Assembly: GCF_900105555.1 (NCBI RefSeq)
Contig: NZ_FNTZ01000001.1
Span: 2,917,501-2,981,500 of the forward strand
Length of the DNA stretch: 64,000 nt
Direction of reading: 5' to 3'
DNA from: Pseudomonas coleopterorum
Lineage (GTDB): Bacteria; Pseudomonadota; Gammaproteobacteria; Pseudomonadales; Pseudomonadaceae
Below the pieces are notes generated by a model. It did no database searches, was not told the DNA's origin, and saw only the letters and a list, made by a program, of their open reading frames with translations. Below are positions 56,854 to 64,000 of this stretch, in pieces (within the stretch, counting starts at the first letter, position 1; the number at the start of each line of letters is the position of its first letter). A program made the translations under genes and the position numbers.

Positions 56854-57246
56854 TTACCCACGGTGCAGTTTGCTCATCAGCTCGGCCTCGGCTTGGGTCA
56901 GGCCACACGCCTGAGTCAGCTCATCCACCGAGGCGCCCATGGCCACCAGCTTGCCGGCCTGGGCGAACGACAAGCTGCCGGGGTCGCGCTGCTCGAGCTG
57001 CGCCAGCTTCTCGGGCAGAGGCCCGACCACTGCGCGCAGCTCGTGCAACGCTTCGCCCAGGCGCACGTTGAGGTTCTGGTAGTCGTCCAGGCGCTTGGTC
57101 AGCTCGCGCAGCCGCTGATCACGCAGCGCGTCACCGGCCGCCTGCTCGGCGGCCAACAGGCGCTGGGTTTTCTGGTAGGAAAGGAACAACGACACCGTTC
57201 CTATCCACAGCACCGCCAGCAAGACGACAGCGACCTCGAAGATCAC
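56854..57246 (-). CDS. DUF2802 family protein
   Basis: 130 residues: N-terminal membrane anchor (about 3-22), coiled coil (ALRDQRLRELTKRLDDYQNL), then a small helical domain (MGASVDELTQACGLTQAEAE) like a DNA-binding-fold end. DUF2802 always trails cheW in this Pseudomonas operon. Its stop faces the toxin stop, 69 bp away. Function unknown. Confidence 0.85.
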   Translation of the reverse strand: MIFEVAVVLLAVLWIGTVSLFLSYQKTQRLLAAEQAAGDALRDQRLRELTKRLDDYQNLNVRLGEALHELRAVVGPLPEKLAQLEQRDPGSLSFAQAGKLVAMGASVDELTQACGLTQAEAELMSKLHRG

Positions 57247-57726
57247 TCAGATGTTCTCCAGCTCGGACCACTCTTCTTCGGACATCATCTTGTCCAGCTC
57301 TACCAGAATCAGCAACTCGCCGTTCTTGTTGCACACGCCCTGGATGAACTTGGCCGACTCGTCGTTACCGACGTTGGGCGCGGTCTCGACTTCCGACTGG
57401 CGCAGGTAGACGACCTCGGCGACGCTGTCGACCAGAATCCCCACCACCTGCTTGTCGGCCTCGATGATGACGATGCGCGTATTGTCGCTGACATCGCTGG
57501 ACTGCAAGCCGAAGCGCTGACGCGTATCGATCACGGTGACCACGTTGCCGCGCAGGTTGATGATACCCAGCACGTAGCTGGGCGCACCCGGCACCGGCGC
57601 GATTTCGGTGTAGCGCAACACTTCCTGCACCTGCATCACATTGATGCCATAGGTTTCATTGTCCAGACGGAAGGTGACCCATTGCAGAATCGGATCTTCG
57701 GAACCTTGGGCAGACGACTTCTTCAT
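57247..57726 (-). CDS. cheW: Chemotaxis coupling protein CheW
   Basis: 159 residues, two-beta-barrel CheW fold (WVTFRLDNETYGINVMQVQE, IINLRGNVVTVIDTRQRFGL, NTRIVIIEADKQVVGILVDS). It links chemoreceptors to CheA at the pole. Its start follows parP by 40 bp and its stop is adjacent to DUF2802. Confidence 0.94.
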   Translation of the reverse strand: MKKSSAQGSEDPILQWVTFRLDNETYGINVMQVQEVLRYTEIAPVPGAPSYVLGIINLRGNVVTVIDTRQRFGLQSSDVSDNTRIVIIEADKQVVGILVDSVAEVVYLRQSEVETAPNVGNDESAKFIQGVCNKNGELLILVELDKMMSEEEWSELENI

Positions 57727-57766
57727 GCTACTAACCCCTCAAATGCCATGACGGCGGCGTGTTCAT

Positions 57767-58657
57767 TCAATGCTTGATAACGGTGTTGATGCTGCTGGCG
57801 GCGGACTTGCCCGACGCCGAGTCGACCGCGCGCAGATGTCGCGCGCCGCCACTGGCGATCAGCTCGGCCAGCTCTGCGACGTCCAGTAGCGCACACATGT
57901 GTTCGATGACGGTTCCTGCCAACCATGGGCGCTGACCGCGCTGGCTGCGCCACTTGATCTCGCTTGGGTCCAGGCGCAGGGAGCGGCTGACTTGATGCAC
58001 GGCCAGGCCCCACTCGTAGCCCTGCACCGAAATGACGTACTGCAGCCCGTCGCGGAAATCGTCACGATAGCGGTCGGGCATGACCCAGCGCGCGGTGTCG
58101 AGCACCTTCAGGTTGCCGCTGTTGCTGGGAAGGATGCCGAGAAACCAGTCTGGCTGGCCGAACAACGGCGTCAGGGTCTGACCGGCCAACGCATAGATGG
58201 AACCCAGGCATACCAGCGGTACGGCCAGAGTCAGCCCGGCCACGTCGAACAGCAGGCACTCGAACGGCTCGGCCGCCCAGGTGGGACGGCCATCGACCGC
58301 CGCCAGCAACGGTCGCGTGGCGACCGTCGGCAGATGCACATCGGCCACGGGCGAGACGCGCTCGGGCTCGGCGATGGGCAACGGATCGGCGACCGGAATG
58401 GGTACGGGCATGGGTACTGGCGCTGACCGCAATGGCGCCGGCTCGGGTTCCAGTACTGATTCGGCCACTGGCGCGGGCGCCGACTGCAGACTGACGGCAT
58501 CGCGCGCCTGCTCTTCGAGCACCGCGGCCTGGAATTCGTCGAGCCGGTCCAGGCTGGGCTCCAGTTCGAGTGCTTCGGTGGCTTCGTGCAGCAGACTGTC
58601 CAGGTAGGACTGCAAGGCCACCTGTGGCCGCTGGGCAATATCGACGGGACGGTTCAT
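57767..58657 (-). CDS. parP: ParP, CheW-domain array-localisation protein
   Basis: 296 residues from ATG 58657. N-terminal helix (QVALQSYLDSLLHEATEAL), a Pro/Val/Ala-rich linker (about 60-125: PVPMPVPIPVADPLPIAEPE), and a C-terminal CheW-like domain (FECLLFDVAGLTLAVPLVCL). This layout is that of ParP, which joins ParC and the chemosensory array so that the array sits at the flagellated pole. Overlaps parC by one base. Confidence 0.87.
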   Translation of the reverse strand: MNRPVDIAQRPQVALQSYLDSLLHEATEALELEPSLDRLDEFQAAVLEEQARDAVSLQSAPAPVAESVLEPEPAPLRSAPVPMPVPIPVADPLPIAEPERVSPVADVHLPTVATRPLLAAVDGRPTWAAEPFECLLFDVAGLTLAVPLVCLGSIYALAGQTLTPLFGQPDWFLGILPSNSGNLKVLDTARWVMPDRYRDDFRDGLQYVISVQGYEWGLAVHQVSRSLRLDPSEIKWRSQRGQRPWLAGTVIEHMCALLDVAELAELIASGGARHLRAVDSASGKSAASSINTVIKH

Positions 58658-59445
58658 CAGGCTACCTGCGCGACAAGTTGTTGAGCCAGCAAGTGCTTGA
58701 GCAAGGCACGGTAGGCGACCACGCCGCGGCTCTTGCCGTCGAAGCGCGAGGGTGTCTGTCCGGCCCGGCTGGCATCGCGCAGACGGGTGTCGACCGGGAT
58801 GTAGCCCGGCCAAAGATGTTGCGGGTAATCGTCGCGCAGGGTGCGCAAGGTGCTCAGCGATGCCTGGGTACGACGGTCGAACAGAGTCGGAATGATGCTG
58901 TACGGCAACGCCTGGCGCCGCGAACGGTTGATCATGGTCAAGGTGCTGACCATGCGTTCCAGGCCCTTGACTGCCAGATGCTCGGTCTGTACCGGAATCA
59001 CCAACTGCTGGCTGGCCGCCAAGGCGTTGACCATGAGCACACCCAGCAAAGGCGGGCTGTCGATCACGGCGTAGTCGAAATCCTGCCACAGCTGCGCCAG
59101 CGTCTTGGCGATGACCAGGCCAAGCCCGCTCTGCCCAGGCTGCTGCCGCTCCAGCGTGGCCAGTGCGGTACTCGACGGCAACAGCGAGACGTTGGCCTCG
59201 CTGGTCGGTAGCAGCAACTGGTGGGCGAGCCCTGCAGGCACTGCGCCCTTGTGCAGGAACAGGTCGAAGCAGCTGTGCGCCAGCTCGTCCGGATTGTGCC
59301 CGAAATAACTGGTCATCGAGCCGTGTGGATCGAGATCGACCACGACCACGCGTTTGCCTGCCTCGGCCAGCAAACCCGCCAAGGCGATCGAGGTCGTGGT
59401 CTTGCCGACCCCGCCTTTTTGATTGGCTACTGCCCAGACTCTCAT
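58657..59445 (-). CDS. parC: ParC, ParA/MinD-like ATPase for chemosensory array placement
   Basis: 262 residues: deviant Walker A KGGVGKTTTSIALA, DLDPHGS, and Walker B DYAVIDSPPLLG. It is in the motility operon after motD, not near a parB or origin, so it is the chemotaxis-associated ParC rather than a chromosome-partition ATPase. Confidence 0.9.
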   Translation of the reverse strand: MRVWAVANQKGGVGKTTTSIALAGLLAEAGKRVVVVDLDPHGSMTSYFGHNPDELAHSCFDLFLHKGAVPAGLAHQLLLPTSEANVSLLPSSTALATLERQQPGQSGLGLVIAKTLAQLWQDFDYAVIDSPPLLGVLMVNALAASQQLVIPVQTEHLAVKGLERMVSTLTMINRSRRQALPYSIIPTLFDRRTQASLSTLRTLRDDYPQHLWPGYIPVDTRLRDASRAGQTPSRFDGKSRGVVAYRALLKHLLAQQLVAQVA

Positions 59446-59495
59446 GATGGTGGTTTCCCCTCGGTCAACAGCCGCCGAGACAGTGATGCTTCAAT

Positions 59496-60380
59496 TTATG
59501 GGCCGGGCGGCGGACTTTTGACAGAGCCAGCCGCCGACGGCGCGTTTAGCGGCGTCAGTGCAGTTTGTGTGCCAGCACGACGCAACGCCGCATCCGGCTG
59601 CGCATTGGCACTGCCTGAACTGGTGATGCTGCGACGTACGTCCAGGTTGCGTGAAATGACCAGCACCACCCGACGGTTGCGCCCTCGCCCATCGGCGGTG
59701 GCATTGTCGGCCACCGGCTGGAACTCGCCATAGCCCACCGCAGCCATGCGGCGTGGGTCGATTCCCTCGAGGGCCATCATGCGCACGATACTCGCCGCCC
59801 GTGCGGTCGACAGCTCCCAGTTGGTCGGGTACTGCGCCGTGCTGATGGGCTGATTGTCGGTGAATCCCTCGACATGCACCGGGTTGTCGAAAGGCTTGAG
59901 AATGGTCGCGACCTTGTCGATGATCGAAAACGCCATGTCACTGGGCATCGCATCGCCGCTGCCGAACAGCAGGCTGGACTTGAGCTCGATCTCGATCCAC
60001 AACTCGTTGCCGCGTACCGTCAATTGATCCGAGGCGATCAGGTCACCGAACGCCTGACGCACATCGTTTGCGATAGTCTGCAGCGGATCGGCCGCCTCGC
60101 CGACGGCCGCTTCAGGCTGTTCGCTGTCGGTCACCAACGGCTGCGCCGGACGGGTCGTCAAGGGTCGCTCCTCGCCGATCGGAATCGGCCGGATGCTGCG
60201 GTCCGGATCATTGAAGACCCCGACCAGCGCTTGCGAGAGCACCTTGTACTTGCCTTCGTTGATCGACGAGATCGAATACATCACCACGAAGAACGCAAAC
60301 AGCAAGGTGATGAAATCGGCGTAGGACACCAGCCAACGTTCATGATTCTCCGGCTCTTCAATGCGACGACGACGGGCCAT
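59496..60380 (-). CDS. motD: Flagellar stator protein MotD (MotB-type)
   Basis: 294 residues: single N-terminal helix with the proton-accepting Asp, D22 in LVSYADFITLLFAFFVVMYS, then a periplasmic OmpA-like peptidoglycan-binding domain (EGFTDNQPISTAQYPTNWEL, STARAASIVRMMALEG). The C-terminal 50 residues are Pro/Ala/Ser-rich. It pairs with MotC as the second Pseudomonas stator. Confidence 0.93.
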   Translation of the reverse strand: MARRRRIEEPENHERWLVSYADFITLLFAFFVVMYSISSINEGKYKVLSQALVGVFNDPDRSIRPIPIGEERPLTTRPAQPLVTDSEQPEAAVGEAADPLQTIANDVRQAFGDLIASDQLTVRGNELWIEIELKSSLLFGSGDAMPSDMAFSIIDKVATILKPFDNPVHVEGFTDNQPISTAQYPTNWELSTARAASIVRMMALEGIDPRRMAAVGYGEFQPVADNATADGRGRNRRVVLVISRNLDVRRSITSSGSANAQPDAALRRAGTQTALTPLNAPSAAGSVKSPPPGP

Positions 60381-60391
60381 GGCTTGCTCTC

Positions 60392-61132
60392 CTAGTCGAG
60401 ATAGCCTTGCAGCTTCATTTCGATGGAGCGCGGGTTCTCGCCCTCGGCGATGGACAGCAGTCCTTCGAGCAGCATTTCCCGATAGGCCGCCTGCCGCTGG
60501 GCCAATGCCTTGAGCTTGTGCGCCACCGGCAACAGCAGCAGGTTGGCACTGGCCACGCCATAGATGGTCGCCACGAACGCCACGGCGATGCCATTGCCCA
60601 GCTGGCTGGGATCGGCCAGGTTGCCCATGACGTGGATCAACCCCATGACCGCACCGATGATGCCGATGGTTGGGGCATAGCCACCCATGCTTTCGAACAC
60701 CTTGGCCGCTTGCAGATCGCGGGTTTCGCGGTTGTACAGATCGACTTCGAGAATGTTGCGGATGGTCGCCGGCTCGGCGCCATCGACCAGCAGCTGCAAG
60801 CCCTTGCGGGCATAGTCGTCGGGCTCGGCTTCGGCGCTGGCTTCAAGGCCCAGCAAGCCTTCCTTGCGCGAGACCAGGCTCCAGTTGACGACGCGATCAA
60901 TGCCCCCGGCCATGTCGATCCGGGGCGGAACGATGATCCAGCGAACGTTGTGCAGGGCGCGCTTGAACGCGCTCATGGGCGACTGGATCAGCGCCGCGGC
61001 CAGGGTTCCCCCGACCACGATCAGCGCGGCCGGACCGTTGAGCAGAGCCGACAGGTGGCCGCCTTCGAGAAAGTTGCCACCGATGATGGCGACGAACGCG
61101 AGGATGATCCCGATCAGGCTCAAGACATCCAT
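60392..61132 (-). CDS. motC: Flagellar stator protein MotC (MotA-type)
   Basis: 246 residues from ATG 61132, four helices ([60 protein letters not shown]) and a cytoplasmic loop of charged residues that meets FliG. Its ATG overlaps the cheB stop (TGATG). 11 bp before motD. Confidence 0.94.
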   Translation of the reverse strand: MDVLSLIGIILAFVAIIGGNFLEGGHLSALLNGPAALIVVGGTLAAALIQSPMSAFKRALHNVRWIIVPPRIDMAGGIDRVVNWSLVSRKEGLLGLEASAEAEPDDYARKGLQLLVDGAEPATIRNILEVDLYNRETRDLQAAKVFESMGGYAPTIGIIGAVMGLIHVMGNLADPSQLGNGIAVAFVATIYGVASANLLLLPVAHKLKALAQRQAAYREMLLEGLLSIAEGENPRSIEMKLQGYLD

Positions 61133-62280
61133 CAGCCGCACGCCTCGACCAGGTGCCGACCGATGTCGTCGAGGCTGTAGACGGCGTCGGCCAGGCCAGC
61201 CTTGACGATGGCCATGGGCATGCCATAGATGACGCAACTGGCCTCGTCCTGGGCCCAGATCTGACTGCCACCCTGCTTGAGCAGACGCGCGCCCTCTCGC
61301 CCGTCGGCGCCCATGCCGGTAAGTACCACCGCCAACACCTTGTCGCCGTAGGACTTGGCCGCCGAGCCAAAGGTGATGTCGACGCAGGGCTTGTAGTTCA
61401 GCCGCTCGTCACCCGGCAGGATCTTCACCGCGCCACGGCCATCGATCATCATCTGCTTGCCGCCGGGCGCCAGCAAGGCCAGCCCGGGACGTAACACGTC
61501 ACCGTCCTCGGCTTCCTTGACGGTGATCCGGCAGAGCTTGTCGAGGCGCTCGGCGAAGGCGCGGGTGAACGCGGCCGGCATGTGCTGGACCAGCACGATA
61601 GGGGTCGGAAAATGCGCGGGCAACTGGGTCAGGACGCGCTGCAGGGCCACCGGGCCGCCGGTGGAGGTGCCGATCGCCACCAGCTTGTAGGGCTTGCGCC
61701 GCGGCGTTGCGTTGCTGGCCGCGGGCGCTGGAGCGCGCGCAGGTGTGGCTGGCGCACTCGTGGCAGGCGATGGTGACCGGCTTGGCGCTGGCCGCGAAGA
61801 CGCCGCTGCGGTACTGGCACCTGACGTGGCCGCAGGTGCGGCCGGCGCAGCCGGCGCCGTGAAGTGCGAGCCCAAACGGCGGTTACTGCGCGAGATCGTA
61901 TGGACCTTCTCGCAGAGCATCTGCTTGACCTTCTCGGGGTTGCGAGAAATGTCTTCGAAATTCTTCGGCAGGTAATCCACCGCCCCCGCGTCGAGGGCGT
62001 CGAGGGTCACCCGCGCGCCTTCGTGGGTCAGCGAGGAAAACATCAATACCGCAGTGGGGCAACGCTGCATGATGTGACGCACGGCGGTGATGCCGTCCAT
62101 CATCGGCATCTCGTAGTCCATGGTGATCACATCAGGCTTGAGCGCCTGGGCCTGATCGATCGCTTCGCGGCCATTGGTGGCGGTCCCGACCACCTGGATG
62201 GTGGGGTCCGACGAGAGAATTTCCGAGACGCGGCGGCGGAAGAAACCAGAATCATCCACCACCAGGACCTTGACTGCCAT
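61132..62280 (-). CDS. cheB: Chemotaxis protein-glutamate methylesterase CheB
   Basis: 382 residues from ATG 62280. Receiver domain with D54 region ([14 protein letters not shown]) and K (DYLPKNF), a Pro/Ala/Ser-rich linker (about 145-200), and a methylesterase domain with Ser in [11 protein letters not shown], His in VQHMPAAFT and Asp in [11 protein letters not shown]. It removes receptor methyl groups for adaptation. Follows cheA by 16 bp. Confidence 0.95.
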   Translation of the reverse strand: MAVKVLVVDDSGFFRRRVSEILSSDPTIQVVGTATNGREAIDQAQALKPDVITMDYEMPMMDGITAVRHIMQRCPTAVLMFSSLTHEGARVTLDALDAGAVDYLPKNFEDISRNPEKVKQMLCEKVHTISRSNRRLGSHFTAPAAPAAPAATSGASTAAASSRPAPSRSPSPATSAPATPARAPAPAASNATPRRKPYKLVAIGTSTGGPVALQRVLTQLPAHFPTPIVLVQHMPAAFTRAFAERLDKLCRITVKEAEDGDVLRPGLALLAPGGKQMMIDGRGAVKILPGDERLNYKPCVDITFGSAAKSYGDKVLAVVLTGMGADGREGARLLKQGGSQIWAQDEASCVIYGMPMAIVKAGLADAVYSLDDIGRHLVEACG

Positions 62281-62296
62281 AAACACTCCACTACGA

Positions 62297-64000
62297 TCAG
62301 ATACGCCGCGCGGCGTAGCGCTTGAGCATGCTCGGTACATCGAGGATCAAGGCGATACGGCCGTCCCCGGTGATCGTCGCGCCGGACATGCCCGGCGTGC
62401 CCTGCAGCATCTTGCCCAATGGCTTGATCACCACTTCTTCCTGGCCGACCAGCTGGTCCACCACGAAGCCGATACGCTGAGTGCCCACCGACAGAATGAC
62501 CACATGCCCCTCGCCCTGCTCCTCGTGAGCGGCGGACTTCACCAGCCAGCGCTTGAGGTAGAACAACGGCAGCGCCTTGTCGCGCACGATGACCACTTCC
62601 TGGCCGTCGACGACGTTGGTGCGCGAGAGGTCCAGGTGGAAGATCTCGTTGACGTTGACCAACGGGAAGGCAAACGCCTGGTTGCCCAGCATCACCATCA
62701 GCGTCGGCATGATCGCCAGGGTCAACGGCACCTTGATGACGATCTTGGAACCCTGGTCCTTGGCCGAGAAGATGTTGATCGAGCCATTGAGCTGGCTGAT
62801 CTTGGTCTTGACCACGTCCATGCCCACGCCACGGCCCGACACGTCGGAGATTTCCGTCTTGGTGGAGAAACCCGGCGCGAAGATCAGGTTGTAGCAGTCC
62901 GATTCGCTCAGGCGGTCGGCCGCATCGCGGTCCATCAGGCCCTTTTCCACGGCCTTGGCACGCAGGACCGCAGGGTCCATGCCCTTGCCGTCGTCGCTGA
63001 TCGACAACAGGATGTGGTCACCCTCCTGCTCTGCCGACAATACCACCCGCCCACCGCGCGCCTTGCCGCTGCGCTCGCGCTCTTCGGGTGTCTCGATGCC
63101 GTGGTCGACGGCGTTGCGCACCAAGTGCACCAACGGGTCGGCCAGGGCCTCGACCAGGTTCTTGTCGAGGTCGGTTTCTTCACCGACCAGCTCCAGATGG
63201 ATTTCCTTCTTCAACTGCCGCGCCAGATCACGGACCAGGCGCGGGAAGCGCCCGAAGACCTTCTTGATCGGCTGCATCCGCGTCTTCATCACGGCGGTCT
63301 GCAGGTCGGCGGTGACCACGTCGAGGTTGGAGACCGCCTTGGACATGGCCTCGTCGCTGCTGTTGGCGCCCAGGCGGACCAGGCGGTTACGCACCAGCAC
63401 CAGTTCGCCGACCATATTCATGATTTCGTCGAGGCGCGCGGTGTCGACCCGCACGGTCGTCTCGGCTTCGCTGGCAACCGGTTTCTCGGCCACCGGCGCA
63501 CGTGCCGGAGCGGCCTCGGCCTTGCGCGGGGCCGCAACCGGCGCCGCTACGGCAGAAGTCGGCTGCGCGTCGGGCAGGCTGGCAACATCGCTGAACTTGC
63601 CCTTGCCGTGCAGCTGGTCGAGCAATGATTCGAATTCGTCGTCGGTGATGTTATCGCTCACCGGAGCCGGGGCTTGCACTTCGGCGGGCGGTTGCGGCTT
63701 GACCGCATCGGCGGTGAACGCACCCTTGCCATGCAACTGGTCGAGCAGCGCCTCGAACTCGTCGTCGGTGATCTCGTCGCCCGGTGCCGGGGCAGCCGTT
63801 GAAGCCGTTACGGTATCAACGGCTGGCGTATCGGCAACTTCCGAGGCAACCGGCGCTGTGGAAGCAGGCGCCAACGCGTCGACGGCGAACTGACCCTTGC
63901 CGTGCAGTTGATCGAGCAGCGATTCGAATTCGTCGTCGGTGATCTCGTCACTGACCGGCACATCGGGCACAGCAGTGGCTGGCGCAGCAGCCTGCGCCTT
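62297..64000 (-). CDS. cheA: Chemotaxis histidine kinase CheA (5' end off the window)
   Basis: 567 residues of the C-terminal part are visible; the HPt domain lies beyond 64000. Three copies of an acidic motif EITDDEFE-(S/A)-LLDQLHGKG (63592-63949) precede the dimer helix ([20 protein letters not shown]), the HATPase domain ([12 protein letters not shown] box, DDGKGMDP G1, [13 protein letters not shown]2) and the CheW-like regulatory domain. This is the polar flagellar CheA. Truncation is by the window. Confidence 0.95.
   Translation of the reverse strand, partial: KAQAAAPATAVPDVPVSDEITDDEFESLLDQLHGKGQFAVDALAPASTAPVASEVADTPAVDTVTASTAAPAPGDEITDDEFEALLDQLHGKGAFTADAVKPQPPAEVQAPAPVSDNITDDEFESLLDQLHGKGKFSDVASLPDAQPTSAVAAPVAAPRKAEAAPARAPVAEKPVASEAETTVRVDTARLDEIMNMVGELVLVRNRLVRLGANSSDEAMSKAVSNLDVVTADLQTAVMKTRMQPIKKVFGRFPRLVRDLARQLKKEIHLELVGEETDLDKNLVEALADPLVHLVRNAVDHGIETPEERERSGKARGGRVVLSAEQEGDHILLSISDDGKGMDPAVLRAKAVEKGLMDRDAADRLSESDCYNLIFAPGFSTKTEISDVSGRGVGMDVVKTKISQLNGSINIFSAKDQGSKIVIKVPLTLAIMPTLMVMLGNQAFAFPLVNVNEIFHLDLSRTNVVDGQEVVIVRDKALPLFYLKRWLVKSAAHEEQGEGHVVILSVGTQRIGFVVDQLVGQEEVVIKPLGKMLQGTPGMSGATITGDGRIALILDVPSMLKRYAARRI

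Noticed and set aside
62174..63628. Plus-strand open frame opposite cheA and cheB
   Set aside because: Antisense shadow of two clear chemotaxis genes with low-complexity composition.

Overview
The window is chromosomal DNA from a Pseudomonas sensu stricto (Gammaproteobacteria). The evidence is gene order and protein sequence: a ccmABCDEFGHI cluster divergent from fliK/flhB-like genes and beside cheA-cheB-motCD-parC-parP-cheW, an anr-apt pair, a fused MrpAB antiporter subunit, Pseudomonas-type REP repeats, high GC and mostly C/G-ending codons. I cannot name the species. No tRNA, rRNA, CRISPR array or intact IS was found.

Layout. 1-1.8 kb: 3'-truncated Xaa-Pro aminopeptidase and a cupin-XRE regulator. 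2-8 kb: mrpABCDEFG cation/proton antiporter operon with overlapping genes. 8-14.5 kb: orphan glycine-betaine-type binding protein, small conserved proteins, a zinc-less DksA paralogue, YceH, a shikimate dehydrogenase homologue with a terminator-like leader hairpin, and PBP7. 14.6-20.5 kb: FlxA-like gene with a sigma28 promoter, a two-component system followed by a regulator with a receiver lacking its phospho-acceptor Asp, a DUF1615 lipoprotein and a YkgJ protein. 20.5-24 kb: cydP-cydA-cydB-cydX-ybgE cytochrome bd operon behind a perfect ANR/FNR box. 24-33 kb: TonB receptor, dCache amino-acid chemoreceptor with a sigma28 promoter, cytochrome b561, YdgA, a lone receiver, GNAT and SDR genes. 33-36 kb: anr, whose last codons and stop lie inside a 139-bp MITE-like element, then apt and a PRISE-type enoate reductase. 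36-44.5 kb: acetyltransferase, Mn catalase, a 104-bp REP tandem array, DUF808, TetR, a Kv-like K+ channel with a zinc ribbon, Sbp, and an OafA-type acyltransferase. 44.5-51.8 kb: complete cytochrome c maturation operon. 52-64 kb: second fliK and flhB-like genes, an inserted large toxin-like protein (dermonecrotic-toxin-type N-terminus plus TcdA/TcdB-like GT44 glycosyltransferase), and the polar chemotaxis/motility operon, ending inside cheA.

How the genes connect. Oxygen-sensing Anr (33.3 kb) is the expected regulator of the cyd operon through the box at 23.88 kb. The ccm operon supplies c-type cytochromes for the other respiratory branch. FliA promoters tie the chemoreceptor at 26-28 kb and the FlxA-like gene to the flagellar regulon, whose chemotaxis core is at the window end; ParC/ParP place that array at the pole. 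The item most worth follow-up is the GT44 toxin at 54.0-56.8 kb, which interrupts an otherwise conserved flagellar/ccm/chemotaxis neighbourhood and has a lower-GC catalytic module.
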